From positions 62,001 through 126,000 of the forward strand of contig JAODUP010000103.1 in NCBI GenBank assembly GCA_025642065.1: 64,000 bases of DNA. The letters run 5' to 3'. The notes under the pieces are model-generated. The model was not told the origin of the DNA and did not search any database. It was given only the letters and a program-made list of their open reading frames with translations. The DNA comes from Paralvinella palmiformis. Its lineage: Eukaryota > Annelida > Polychaeta > Terebellida > Alvinellidae. Below are positions 24,080 through 34,705 of the stretch, piece after piece. A program made the position numbers and the translations under genes. The stretch's first letter is position 1. Each line of letters opens with the position of its first letter.

Positions 24080-25047
24080 TACATATAGACATATATATAG
24101 ATAAATACATATGTTATATACATAAAAAAGTAAGCTTACCAATGAACGAAGCTTGACTGATACAACGTTGTTCGTATGATACAGAAAGCACACAGAGCAA
24201 CACTAGTTGTGTGCGTGAGTGAATAAGGCCAAATCAAACATCGATAAAAAAAGGTTATTCAGTGTCGCCGCCTTCCGGCTTCCTGTTACATCATACAACG
24301 CAAGACAGTTGGCCAGCGGGGGGAGGAGGATGGGTAATGGCGAGAAGGCGATAAACCAATCTAAATTATCTGGGATGTAGTTAACATTGATACTAGTAAT
24401 AATTACCAGCATTTTATATTTTGTCGGTATATTTTAAGCTTTACATAATATATTCAAGAAAGGGTCACAGCGAGAATAAAAAAAAACAAAAGAAATACAA
24501 CCAGAAATATTTGTTTCGGTGATAGGGGCAAGACCCCCATCTCCTCCCCTATCATTCGAGGTCTAATTAAACGGGTCATTTTTGTTAGGTCACTCCAGGA
24601 CGAAGCTTGTGGAAACATTTATTCCCCTTCAGTTGAGTTCGCAGTGATTTTAAATGTCTTTCTCATGATGAGGAAGTACCGGTTCAGAGATTAAATGCTT
24701 TCCCTCTCCATTATTTTGGGGGGAAGGATTATGTGCGGATAGTATTAACTGTGTCTTTGTTCACTTGTAGTGGACATGACTTGATGGTCATCTCCGAAGA
24801 ATGGGTCGGTTTGGGAGCTATTTCCGACCCACAGTGTCCACACATTATCGTTCTCCATTATTATTATTATTATTACTATTATTATTATCATCATGATAAC
24901 CTGTCTCGTAACGTATCAGTAAGTACCGAGCGAACTTTTATGAATAAAGCCATCATATTATAACCTTATATATTATCCTAGAACAGCGACGTCATCAGGC
25001 GTCCTGGACTGCAGCACCACTTCCACTCTGATTACACACAAGTGACA

Positions 25048-25258
25048 CAACTGTACTTGTCTTTCAAACCCAAATATGCCATCACCCGGACTGAAGCATT
25101 GACACGCATTGATAACTGCCTCATCGAAATCGAGGTATGCATACATCAGAACATGCTATAGCTAAATAGCAACTGTACTTGTCTTTCAAACCCAAAAATG
25201 CCATCATCCAGACTGAAGTATTGACACGCATTGATAACTGCCTCATCGAAATCGAGGC
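25048..25258 (+). repeat. 89-bp direct duplication inside the LINE relic
   Basis: The segment CAACTGTACTTGTCTTTC... to ATCGAAATCGAGG occurs at 25048-25135 and again at 25170-25258, with about four substitutions and a 34-bp spacer. Confidence 0.85.
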
Positions 25259-26108
25259 CTGGATGCATCCAGGCCATTCAACATGAAAACATAATTCACA
25301 GTAGACGGCCAAAGTGTCTGTACAGGTAGGTAATTCTCGAATAACATCTACAACATCTGTGCGTAATCTTCGTGTCATTTTCAATTCGACCATGACAATG
25401 GCACAAGTCGCCTCAATATGTAGATCTGAATATGCACAACTGCACAACATTGGGCATATCAGACGTTATTTATCTAACGATGCTATTAAGTCATTGGTGC
25501 ATGGGCCTGTAAAGTGGAGACTGGACTATTGTAATGCGCTCTTCCGTGGACTATCGGATACCATGATCAACAAGCTACGACGTGTACAGAACATGGCAGC
25601 TCGCATTGTGACTAGGACAGCTAGACATAACCATATTACGCCGGTGTTAAAGAAACTCCACTGGCTGCCAGTAAAATACCGAGCTCAGTATAAGCTTTTA
25701 GTCCACACGTATAAGTCATTGCACGACCAATCTTCTGTGTACTTGAGAGACATGTTGCAAGTATATACATCAGGCATGACTCTCAGATCCCAGAATACAC
25801 AACTACTTGTAGCTCCAAAGATGCGGACTATATCATATGGCAACAGATGTTTTAACTATGCAGCACCTAGTCTCTGGAATTCACTGTCTGTCGACATCAG
25901 AGAAAGTAAGACAATGGAGACATCAAAAAACGGTTAAAATTCATTATTTTCTCAATAATGTGAAAATATAACATGTTTATATCCAATTTTGTCTTCTAGT
26001 CAATATTAGTTCGAGATAATCTTCTAACAGTACATTACAATGATTTAGCTTAGTTAGTCATGTTTTATGTAAATTCAAATTTTTGGTTTTTGTTCTTATA
26101 TTATAATG

Positions 26109-26293
26109 ATGATTGATGTTTTACGGCCACTTTTGTGCACAAGGTAGGCTAAATGGGCCGAGCGACCTCCAAAGGTAATGAGACGAAGTGAAAGACGAAA
26201 CAGCCTTCAGATATGCCCACGCCGGGATTCGAACACGGGTGGTAGTGATCTGTGGTCCAACACGCTACCGCTAGACCACGGAGGCGCCCCATT
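26109..26293 (-). mobile_element. tRNA-derived SINE copy 4 with perfect 16-bp target duplication
   Basis: Full-length minus-strand copy inserted in the LINE 3' UTR. The 16-base target TTCTTATATTATAATG is present exactly at 26093-26108 and at 26294-26309. This defines the element's edges and shows LINE-mediated insertion. The head has box A (GTGGTCTAGCGGTAGCG) and box B (GTTCGAATCCC) in minus orientation. Confidence 0.93.
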
Positions 26294-26719
26294 TTCTTAT
26301 ATTATAATGTCATAATACTAATACCACTATATTGTAATATTTCATTTTACAGGAAATGTATATTTTATATTATCATTTTAACAATTGACATGGATATAGA
26401 GTGCTATATAAATATGGTATATAAATAAATAAATAAAATAGAAGATTTGTCGGCAGATATTTGTATTTTCCCTGAATTTTCCCTGCTTTATTTAAGCAAC
26501 CTACCCGTCTATTGTGTGCACACATTTCATGTTAAATGTACCTTTTTTTAGTAACGCGGCCTCCATACATACTTACATACTGATCCAATATGGCAGCCAC
26601 TAAACAAAGTTTGATGAAGTAATATACTACGTTTTTCTACCTTCCTCGGCAAATGTACTGATGAAATAATTGGATATTCCTGCAAATTGTTAATGTTATC
26701 AAAACCCAAAATGCAAAAA

Positions 26720-27670
26720 TTTTTCCAGAACATTCTTTAAAAATTTTGGGAACTGTATTTCCCCTTTTCAAACCCAAAAAAATGAATAATTTAATTTGAA
26801 GGTTTTGTAAAGGGCCTCTCGAAAAAAAAAACCTTAAGGGTTTAAAAGGTTAAAAAAATTTGGAAAACATTTCACAGTTTGGTCCAAAGGAAAGGTTCCA
26901 ATTCCAAAAAAACCAAAATTTTTTGGTGTTTTTGGAGAGACTTTTAAAAAATATAATTTTTTGGGGGAAAAATAAGTTTTCCGGGGGAATAAAAACAATA
27001 AAAAAAATTCCAAAAAATTTAAAAAATTTAAAAAGGGCCCCAACAAATTTTTAATATGGACAATTTTGGGGAACCCCAATTCTTCAACCTTCAGAAAAGT
27101 GCGGGAAAAAGACTTTTCAAAAAAGGGGGTTAAAAATTCTTTAATTTTTAAAAAATTTGTAAAAATTTAAAAAATTTGTTTATAATCCAATTTTTTTCTT
27201 CCTTTATTCAAAATTTAATTTTCGAGGAAAACCCTTCAAAACGGGGTAAAAAATTACAAGGAATTTAGCTTAGTTCCTCATGTTTTATGAAAATTTTAAA
27301 TTTTTTTTTTTTTTCCCTTTATTTAATTAAAATAAAAACTAAAAAACCCAAAATTAATTTAAATATTTAAATTTTAAAAAGGAAAATTTTTTTATAAAAT
27401 TTTAAAATTTAATTGATTTTGGGTAGGGGTCCAAAAAATTAATAAAAAAATTAAATAAAAAGGGTTTTTGGCGATATTTTGTATTTTTCCCGGGGAAAAT
27501 TTTCCCTCTTTTTTTTTAAGAAATATTATTGGGGTAAAATTTTCTTTAAAATGAAACCTTTTTTATTAAAGGGTTCCATATACCCCTTAATGGTATCAAT
27601 TTGGAACGAAGGGATAAAAATTCCCTGTGTTTTCCCTGTATTTTTTTCTTCAAATTTTAAAATTCCCTGC
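26720..27670 (+). repeat. Corrupted, homopolymer-inflated second copy of the LINE locus, lacking the SINE
   Basis: From about 27090 the sequence follows 25880-26520 in order: LINE end, TTTAGCTTAGTT..TCATGTTTTATG, 3' tail, then the unique flank TTTGTATTTTCCC. It carries very many errors, nearly all enlarged A, T, C or G runs. No SINE is present where copy 4 sits. Because flanking non-LINE sequence is included, it looks like the other allele or a badly called read consensus rather than another insertion. Confidence 0.7.
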
Positions 27671-27789
27671 GTTTTCCTGGAGGGAGAAATTTACACGATA
27701 TTATTATGTGTTGCTGACTGGCGAAAAATGGACCTGTTTTGACATTGGATACCAAAACGTTTCTGTTTGGAGCGAGCGCTTAGCATCTT

Positions 27790-28020
27790 CCCTTTTCAAA
27801 CGTACCACTATTCACATGCTACTTTCTAATGTACCGCGTTTCACGTACCAATTTGTACATACCAATTTTTAGATACCACTTTCCAACGTACAACTTTTCA
27901 CGTATCACTTTTCACGTAAGACTTTTCACATACCACTTTCCAACGTAACACTTTTCACATACCACGTTTCGCGTAACACTTTTCCCAAACCCTTTTCACA
28001 TAGCACTTATCACATACCAC
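27790..28020. repeat. Degenerate 14-16-bp minisatellite
   Basis: Words such as ACTTTTCACGTA, ACCACTTTCCAACGTA and ACTTTTCACATACC recur about 15 times at irregular 14-18-bp steps. No coding signal is seen. Confidence 0.75.
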
Positions 28021-29281
28021 TCCGCGCTGCGGAACAATGCTCTATCTAGCTCAACAAAGTTCTTCCCAAATACAATCTTCTCAATCCAACACTGACCCAT
28101 CTCTAAGCCAGAATATAACTTACTTGCCGGATCTTAAAGGAGTACCAAAGTCCGTGAACGGATGTCTTTTGGCCTCCAAACTCCCTCCTCATCGACCTAT
28201 TGTGAGGAATAATTCTCACATGGCCTGGATTCCTTTGAAGGCTGTAAGCGCCGCTGTTACTTTGATCTCAGCCAAAAGGCCTTTAATCTTAGTCAAACGA
28301 CGCCGATAGACTCCACTTTGATCTTAGACAAAACAAAAGGAATATTGAGACTGGAGTTTGTGTATTATTGGTGTATAGAATACAACAGCTGTGTATTAAT
28401 AATAATAAAAAAATAATAATAATAATTAATATTATTACAATTATTCATTGGTACTTATTGTCGCGATGAGTTGAGCCAAATCTAATTTGCTGAGTTTAAT
28501 GTTAACGCTATTGCAAATACTAACAGTTCAGGAAATATATATGTTTCGATGATTAGTTTTATAAATAATACTTTCAAGATTTCTCAACAAACACTTCCAG
28601 AAATAACTTTTCACACACACACACACACACACACCTTCTGATGTCTAAGAGCTGCATTCTGAGAGAAAACGGCACCGGGTTCGAGTCCCCCGCCAGAATT
28701 CAGTGAATCTTGGTAATTAGATCAATTATACAATTTTCCTGAAAGCGTACATACTTATAGCTCAATCGGTTACTCGGGGTGCATAAGTGCCACCTAGAAG
28801 TGGCAAATTTGGGTCTTAAAGTGGGCAAAATTTGGTGTAAATACTTGTGAATAATTACATCAGTATGTCAAATGATGGGTCTGCGATATTTCGTCGAATG
28901 GACATTTCGTCGAAATTTAATTTAGATTTTGCGGCACTTGGTCGAAAGTATATATTTTAGTGTTATTATGTAGTTTAAATTTGACATGTAAGCCCGACGG
29001 GCCGGGTACTTGTTATATTAGTATTTATATCATGGATGTAAATGAAACATGTACATGTCATGCCAATAAAAAATTACCAACCATTAGGAACTATTCCAAT
29101 TGCTAAATGGTAATGAAGGAGCGGGATTAGGGCATTTACCCTCTTCCAATTCAAAAGCTAGTTGGAGCTTTAGAAGTATATGTGGTAAGGGAATAATGAG
29201 CAGATCTACATTTGCGATTACTGGTGTCACTACTAAGTATTCTTTTGTTGGCTAATATCGAATACTCAATTCTGGTATCCT

Positions 29282-31530
29282 GACATTTAGCCAACGGACA
29301 TTTAGCCAACGGACAGTTAGCCAACGGACATTCAGCCAACGGACATTTAGCCAACGGACATTTGGCCAATATTTGCAGGGGGGACATTTAGCCAACATTC
29401 AAACTTTTCATCTTACATCTACATGTATATTGTTATATTTTGAGTTTGTGTATGCTCTGTTAATATTATGTTCTGTTTATGGATGTTGCAAATATAGGCC
29501 TATTTTAACTACTTAACTATATCTGGCATGTGGGTAATTACTACTTGTATATACGGCAGATAATCTACTAGTCTCAGAATAACCCTCTATCCAGTGTTGA
29601 CACATACATGTATTGTAATGTTGTTAAGATGTGAGTGCATAACCCAGGTGATATATTATAGTTTTAAAATGTGACAAAGCCAGTCTGAATTTAATTTGAA
29701 GCAGTGTTCCACTTTCTCATGATCATAGTGTTATATCACATTAATACATACCCACATCTTGGTATTAAATTATTGAACTAATACTGTGATTATTATTTGA
29801 TATCCAGCCTTTAGTACTGTATAAAGGTGGAAGGCCAGAGAATTCCACTTGGGAACATTTTTACACGTTGCCGTTGGAAATAAGAAATGCGCAAAGTGCA
29901 AAAAGTGTGATAATCAGCAAGCTAATAATAGTCCACTACACAAAATGATCAATGGATTCAGTTTCATCTGCATCAACTGAGCGAATATTTTCAAACTTTG
30001 TAAATATTCACGCTAAAGTGCACAATCTTCTATGCAACAGTAAAGCTTTTAAGATGGTATTCTGCTATAGGATTCTCAGAGGCAGTGTTGAATTAGACTA
30101 TTTAACTGTTCAGATAGACAATATTCACTTTGTGTGCAGAAGAACAATAACTGTCATTATTTTGTTATATTCCTACTATTCATGTAGACATTCATGTGTC
30201 AAATATTAGGGTGTAGGTCAGTTGCTCACCCGGACAGTTGCTCACCAAACAAAATAAAAAGTGGACACTTACTCACTAGTGAATTGTTAATGAGGAAAAA
30301 TTAAAAAAAATTAAATGATTTTTAATTTATAAATATATTTATTAGTATCATATTACCTATATAATTATTGGGATGAATATTACCAATTATTAGGGAATTA
30401 AAGTTCAGAGCAACTTTCCATACTCTAAATATTGAGTAGTGTGCTAATAAAAATGCATGTATGTGAAAGACATTATCAAATAAATGGGTCACCTAGTGCA
30501 AATAGATCTGGCTTTGTTTACAGTGCTTCTGTTTGGTGTACCTTCAAGTTGACCAGACCATCCCCAATGACACTTAACTTCTTTCACCTGGAACCAGTGG
30601 CTTCTATAAGCTAGTAGGATAAAAGGGCCCCAGGGCAATTAGATCTGGCTTCCTTTACAGTGATTCTGTTTTATGTACAGTCAGAATTTGTTCATCCGAC
30701 AAGGTTTGTTGCATGATAATATGTGGGATAAACGAGAATATGATTATCGAGTTCGTGACATACCGGTAGTCTGTGTCACACATTTTTAAATCATACAGAT
30801 ATACGTCCGTATTAAAACCAAAATTCAATAACGCAAGACATGGAATGGCATTGAAGCCATTCAGCATTTTGATGTTTGTTAATTACAGGCACTATAAAGA
30901 AATACTCGTGTCATTATTTGAGTGATAAATTTAAACGAGATTATTATGGCTCGCTAGGGTTTTTTTCTGTTCTTAAATGACTCAATATTTTATTCAAGTA
31001 TATTTATACTTAGCGTCCAGTTAAGAAATATAAAATATGGAAACAATATAGATAACACAAACAAATATATTAAAAGTATACGATGTAGACTTAATAATAG
31101 GAATATTGACAATGTACACCTATAGACAACATGTCAGAAATAAAGAATGTATTATATGCAATGTTTGTGTTTTCAGATTTTAGAGTATAAGATATTTGTT
31201 TGTAATCATTACATTCGTACAATGACGATTGAATATAACAGCTGTAGACTATATGTAACATCCGTGTTTGCAAGTTTTAGAATATGAGACATTACTTTGT
31301 GTTTGTTACATTTGTACAATGAATTACAAAAATACAGTTACATACAATGCTTTGTATTTATTGAAACAACTATATTTCTGAAAACTCACATAAACATAAT
31401 CAAAAAGTTTGAATGTTGGCTAAATGTCCCCCCTGCAAATATTGGCTAAATGTCCGTTGGCTAAGTGTCCGTTGGCTAAGTGTCCGTTGGCTAAGTGTCC
31501 GTTGGCTAAATGTCCGTTGGCTAAATGTCC
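29282..31530. mobile_element. Nested hAT relic bounded by inverted arrays of a 15-bp unit
   Basis: The left array (29282-29408) repeats GACATTTAGCCAACG. The right array (31402-31530) repeats its reverse complement. The inner ends, including a G6/C6 run and AATATTTGCAGG, are exact inverses. Inside are a BED-finger relic and a hAT C-terminal relic. The element is about 2.25 kb, shorter than an autonomous hAT, with the transposase core deleted. Confidence 0.7.
29825..30101 (+). pseudogene. Decayed hAT transposase: BED finger joined to dimerisation domain
   Basis: The first part reads GGRPENSTWEHFYT and, after a frameshift, GNKKCAKCKKCDNQQANN followed by PLHKM. This matches a BED zinc finger (W..F, CxxC, then H). 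Directly after, at 29952-30101, SSASTERIFSNFVNIHAKVH and KMVFCYRILRG match the hAT dimerisation (hATC) motif. The catalytic DDE region between them is gone. Confidence 0.65.
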
Positions 31531-31653
31531 CGGATTCCTCAGTTCTATGCTATAGAAACTCTATAGAAAATATCTGTATATTAGATAATTTCCTTTATAA
31601 GTAGCTTCACCTACAGAACTACATCATTAGGTCTTGGACCGATACATTAAACC

Positions 31654-31860
31654 ATGGCTGAGTTTAGTACGACGATAAGAGGGAAGCCACTTTTGGTATT
31701 TGAAGGAAATTCTTTTACTAAAGACAAAACTTTTGGTGAGAAAAGATACTGGCGTTTATAAAGGTTTATAAAGGCAGGGCTACGACTATCGGCGATGACG
31801 TGGTACGCTCTACTGAACACTTTCATGACCACACAACTGCCACTCTACAAGTTAAAAGGT
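31654..31860 (+). pseudogene. FLYWCH zinc-finger relic of the MULE
   Basis: The frame starts MAEFSTTIRGKPLLVFEGNS, then GEKRYWR. After a frameshift at about 31758 it continues KVYKGRATTIGDDVVRSTEH and FHDHTTATLQ. This is the FLYWCH order, with the RGKP..LV..G lead, W and the late His pair. The frame break makes it a relic. Confidence 0.7.
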
Positions 31861-31906
31861 ACATAATATATATGACTGAATAAATAAAATTTATTGATCC
31901 GGTTAA

Positions 31907-32200
31907 ATGGAGCATTCACAGTCGCGCCATCCGGGACAAGCAGCGCACCTGGAAGGATGGCATCGGCGCTTCAAGCAGGTGGTCAGGAAGGCGCATCTCA
32001 GCATCTGGGAGTTCCTGCTGCGACTTAAGGATGAGCAGGCCCACACGGAGCTGAAGATCCAGCGTCTGGTGATCGGTGAACCTCCACAACGGCCCCGTAA
32101 GCGTGTCCGCACTACCAACAGCAACATCAGACGCATCGTCGACTCTCTTGCAACCCGAACGCCTCAAGACTATGAGCGAGGTCTTGCCCATGGGATTCGA
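31907..32200 (+). pseudogene. MULE transposase C-terminal fragment
   Basis: The open frame includes LEGWHRRFKQVV, SIWEFLLRLKDEQAHTELKI, then TPQDYERGLAHGI. These match the WHR..., IW.F...L..EQ and DY.RG.AH blocks at the end of animal MULE transposases. The preceding catalytic domain is missing. A candidate partner of the FLYWCH relic 50 bp upstream, from the same element. Confidence 0.75.
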
Positions 32201-32520
32201 ATAATTGATATAATTGGATTTTATTATGTGTGTGTGTTTTGTTTGGCTATCTTGTTTTCACGTCATATCATTGTGTGTGGCATATTCTCTCAAAATAAAC
32301 TATGAGACTTATTCACATCATATCATTGTGTACTATATTCTCTCGAAATAAACTCTTCATAACTCAATATTCATGATGTTCTACGTGAAACTGTGCTGTT
32401 TTTATACAATGCGTAAATATTTATTTTCGACGAGATGTCGGAATAACGAAAATCCCTTTCTACGACGTTATTTTTCGACGAGATCTTCATTCGATGAGTT
32501 GTCTTTCGACGAAATGTCGC

Positions 32521-33690
32521 GTACCACAAATTGTTGATGATGTCTGCCGTAAGATCGGATCCTTGAAGGATTATTTGGTTTAGCTGCCACCTAGTAGCAA
32601 TATTGGGATACGTGTGCAACAGTAAACCCAAGGAAGGGAAAGGGTAAAAATCTAAATTTCCATTCCATTAATTTTTTGGCACATGAATACCACAAAAGGA
32701 TTGCAATGTATAAACAATGGAATCATAAATGCTTAAAACAAAGATTACTGGAGTAGGGATATAGCTGAAGACGAAAGGTGAAATATGTGAATTTTGTAGT
32801 CATAAATTATAAACATTCTAGATACCAAACTATGTAAGCTTCATGTCTATATAGATAAAGTGGATAATTTTATCTGTCTGTCAGTAACGGTTTAAAGGTA
32901 CGCGGTAGTAAATGACAAGAAAGGCACGGTTACGATAAGGGAAACTATACCTAGTAACCTTGTATGCATGCGTGTATGCCATAACTCCTACTCTTATCAA
33001 ATGCTCACAAATTAGTTTGTAAAACAATATCTTAAATCCGATGTACGTCCACCTTCAAAACATTTATTTAGGTAATAATAGTTTATTTTTCGTCAGTTCA
33101 AATACTCAGCGAGCATTGGAATATAAAACGTTTGTAAAGCATACTATATAGCTACAAATGCTGGATTATACCTTCCCCCGCACGCTTTATGTCCATTTTA
33201 AACACATTACTTGCCTGGCGACTAATTTTCTAAAAAGGCAAATATCCGTTTTATGTTAACTTCTACTCCCGATTGGGATGCTTTAAGGGATACATTACAT
33301 TCGTCATGGGTAGCTTACAATGTGTTTTCCTTTTCATGTTTGGGACAGGAATGTGTTTAACTCGATAGCGTGCAATAACGGTCTGATATCTCCGAGTCTT
33401 ATACATTTCTTTAATCTACGCAGATACAAGTAATGCTGTCATAGTATTTACTACACATACAAACAAAATTGAGCCGTTACGTTGGGGAATTTGGGCTATC
33501 TTTACTTCTCCAAAAGATGATTCCAGATAACAAAAAATCACAGGAATAAAAGTCACAGGAAACAAAGTCACAGAAAACAAGTCAAAGGAAGCCAAGCCTC
33601 AGTCCTTAAAGTCCGTAGAGAAGATAGCACTGATAACAATTGTAATTGCGTGTTTGTTGGCAGTGTAACGTTGTTTACTTTAAATAAGCG
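32521..33690. other. Intergenic, no gene seen
   Basis: AT-rich unique-looking sequence with no exon or repeat I can support. Confidence 0.4.
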
Positions 33691-33691
33691 T

Positions 33692-33850
33692 AATCGTGAT
33701 AGCGCAGTTAGTTAGAGCGTATGACTCGTAGCCGAAGGGTCGCGGGTTCGAGGCTCCGAAGCTGCAATGCTGTCATGTGGCGATTGGTTCACTCATCCAT
33801 AAAAATGAGGGCGCTGTATGACTGACATATTATTATTAACGTGATTTTAG
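33692..33850 (+). mobile_element. Second tRNA-like SINE family, single copy
   Basis: Begins with ATAGCGCAGTTAGTTAGAGC (box A-like) and has GGGTTCGAGGC (box B) about 35 bases later. An unrelated body and a TTATTATTA tail follow. The anticodon and acceptor stems do not fold well, so this is a tRNA-derived SINE or pseudogene rather than a working tRNA. Confidence 0.55.
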
Positions 33851-34042
33851 TGGGAGAGCGCCACAATTTCATCATCCTAGTGTTCCGACAGTTAGGAATA
33901 TGATGTCTTTTTCAGACCTCAAATACTACGATACCGGGTTGCAAGATATCCGTCCGATACTCCAATGTTCCGTTACCGTATTTGGATCTTCATAGAGCAT
34001 ACTGATTGTTTGTAATATAATAATGGAAAACGTATTGTTCTT

Positions 34043-34133
34043 TTACTGCTTCTTTTGTGCACGTATTATGCTAAATAGTCCGAATAACTACCAAAGGTAA
34101 TGAGGCGGAGTGCAGGATGAAACACCCTTCAGT
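34043..34133 (-). mobile_element. tRNA-derived SINE copy 5, truncated
   Basis: Only the body part is left (TTTTGTGCAC, ACCAAAGGTAATGAGGCGGAG, AAACACCCTTCAG). The tRNA-like head is missing. Confidence 0.7.
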
Positions 34134-34705
34134 CCATATGTTTGCATCACATTCAGCTACAGACATCTTGGTGGAGTCAGGTGAATTGAAGGAAGTAACA
34201 TCAGAATCAAAGGCAATAATACGGTTGTCAGTGTTTGGGCGACTGTCAACGAACAGGATTGGCTTCTCTTCGGGTCCTGTAGTAGCCGTTTGTTTCCCAT
34301 CAAGTGTCAGATCTACACGTCTTTCTTGTACTAGTGGATAGAGTTTTGGTATTTATAATGTCCTCACTTGGTAGTAAAACCTTTGCATCTGCTGGAAAAT
34401 CGTCCACATTGTTGCTGTACATCTGGCTAACTTTATCTTCTGCGGTGGCTGCTTTTCTCTTCGTGTCGCCGATGCATTTGGTAGTTGCTGGAACATCACG
34501 ATCAGGAGTGTGGTTGTGGCCTTTAGCTGGTACAGAATTAGTCATATCGAGGCTGGAAGTCACGGTGCCTTTACAAAAAGATATTCTCTTAACATCTTTT
34601 GATCTGTTTGATGTACATGTATCCTTAGAAACCAATCTTGTCTTTCCCTTTATTGCTAGAAATAATTTCCATGATGGGATAAATATACATATAGGTAATT
34701 ATCTC
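34134..34705 (-). pseudogene. Coding-like, frame-shifted fragment of unknown protein
   Basis: Minus-strand frame 34300-34635 gives a hydrophilic, Ser/Thr/Lys-rich, natural-looking sequence (TPDRDVPATTKCIGDTKRKA, NNVDDFPADAKVLLPSEDI). After a stop the neighbouring frame continues with VDLTLDGKQTATTGPEEKPI and LFVDSRPNTDNRIIAFDSD. A single frame change would join them. The family is not recognised, and no splice site explains the change. It may be a relic of a gene or transposon ORF1. Confidence 0.3.

Larger units (their letters stand above)
22121..24974. other. Upstream flank and intergenic repeats
   Basis: Contains the 5' side of the dehydrogenase gene, then microsatellites: (GT)n near 22995-23060, GATA-type at 23186-23250, and CA and TA near 23277-23360 and 24017-24075. 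Two short tandem duplications at 23.4-23.9 kb are listed separately. No gene is recognised. Confidence 0.45.
24983..26440 (+). pseudogene. CR1/L2-type LINE reverse transcriptase relic, 3' part
   Basis: Reading frames encode the region after the RT active site: TQLYLSFKP, then NLRVIFNSTMTM, HNIGHIRRYL, RLDYCNALFRGL, RRVQNMAARIVT, KKLHWLPVKYRAQYKLLVHTYKSLH and SLWNSLSVDIR. These are standard non-LTR RT thumb/C-terminal blocks of the CR1/L2 group. The catalytic YADD box is corrupted, an 89-bp piece is duplicated (25048 and 25170), and a frameshift in an A-run near 25925 ends the open frame at 25937. The 3' end has a GTGCTATATAAATATGG tail and (AAAT)n. A SINE splits the 3' UTR. It is non-functional. 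Confidence 0.85.
28883..32520 (+). mobile_element. Internally deleted MULE-type transposon, interrupted by a nested element
   Basis: The left end GCGATATTTCGTCGAATGG and the reverse complement of the right end, GCGACATTTCGTCGAAAG, match as inverted repeats. Inside, near the right end, are a FLYWCH finger relic and a MULE transposase C-terminus on the plus strand. The catalytic core between them is absent. A second element at 29282-31530 is inserted on the left side. No target-site duplication was certain by eye. Confidence 0.65.

Noticed and set aside
29282..31530. CRISPR-like array, because of regular 15-bp repeats
   Set aside because: The repeats are contiguous without spacers, occur as an inverted pair and belong to a eukaryotic transposon.
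33692..33765. Possible functional tRNA gene
   Set aside because: Box A and B are recognisable, but a paired acceptor stem and anticodon stem could not be drawn and a SINE-like body follows.
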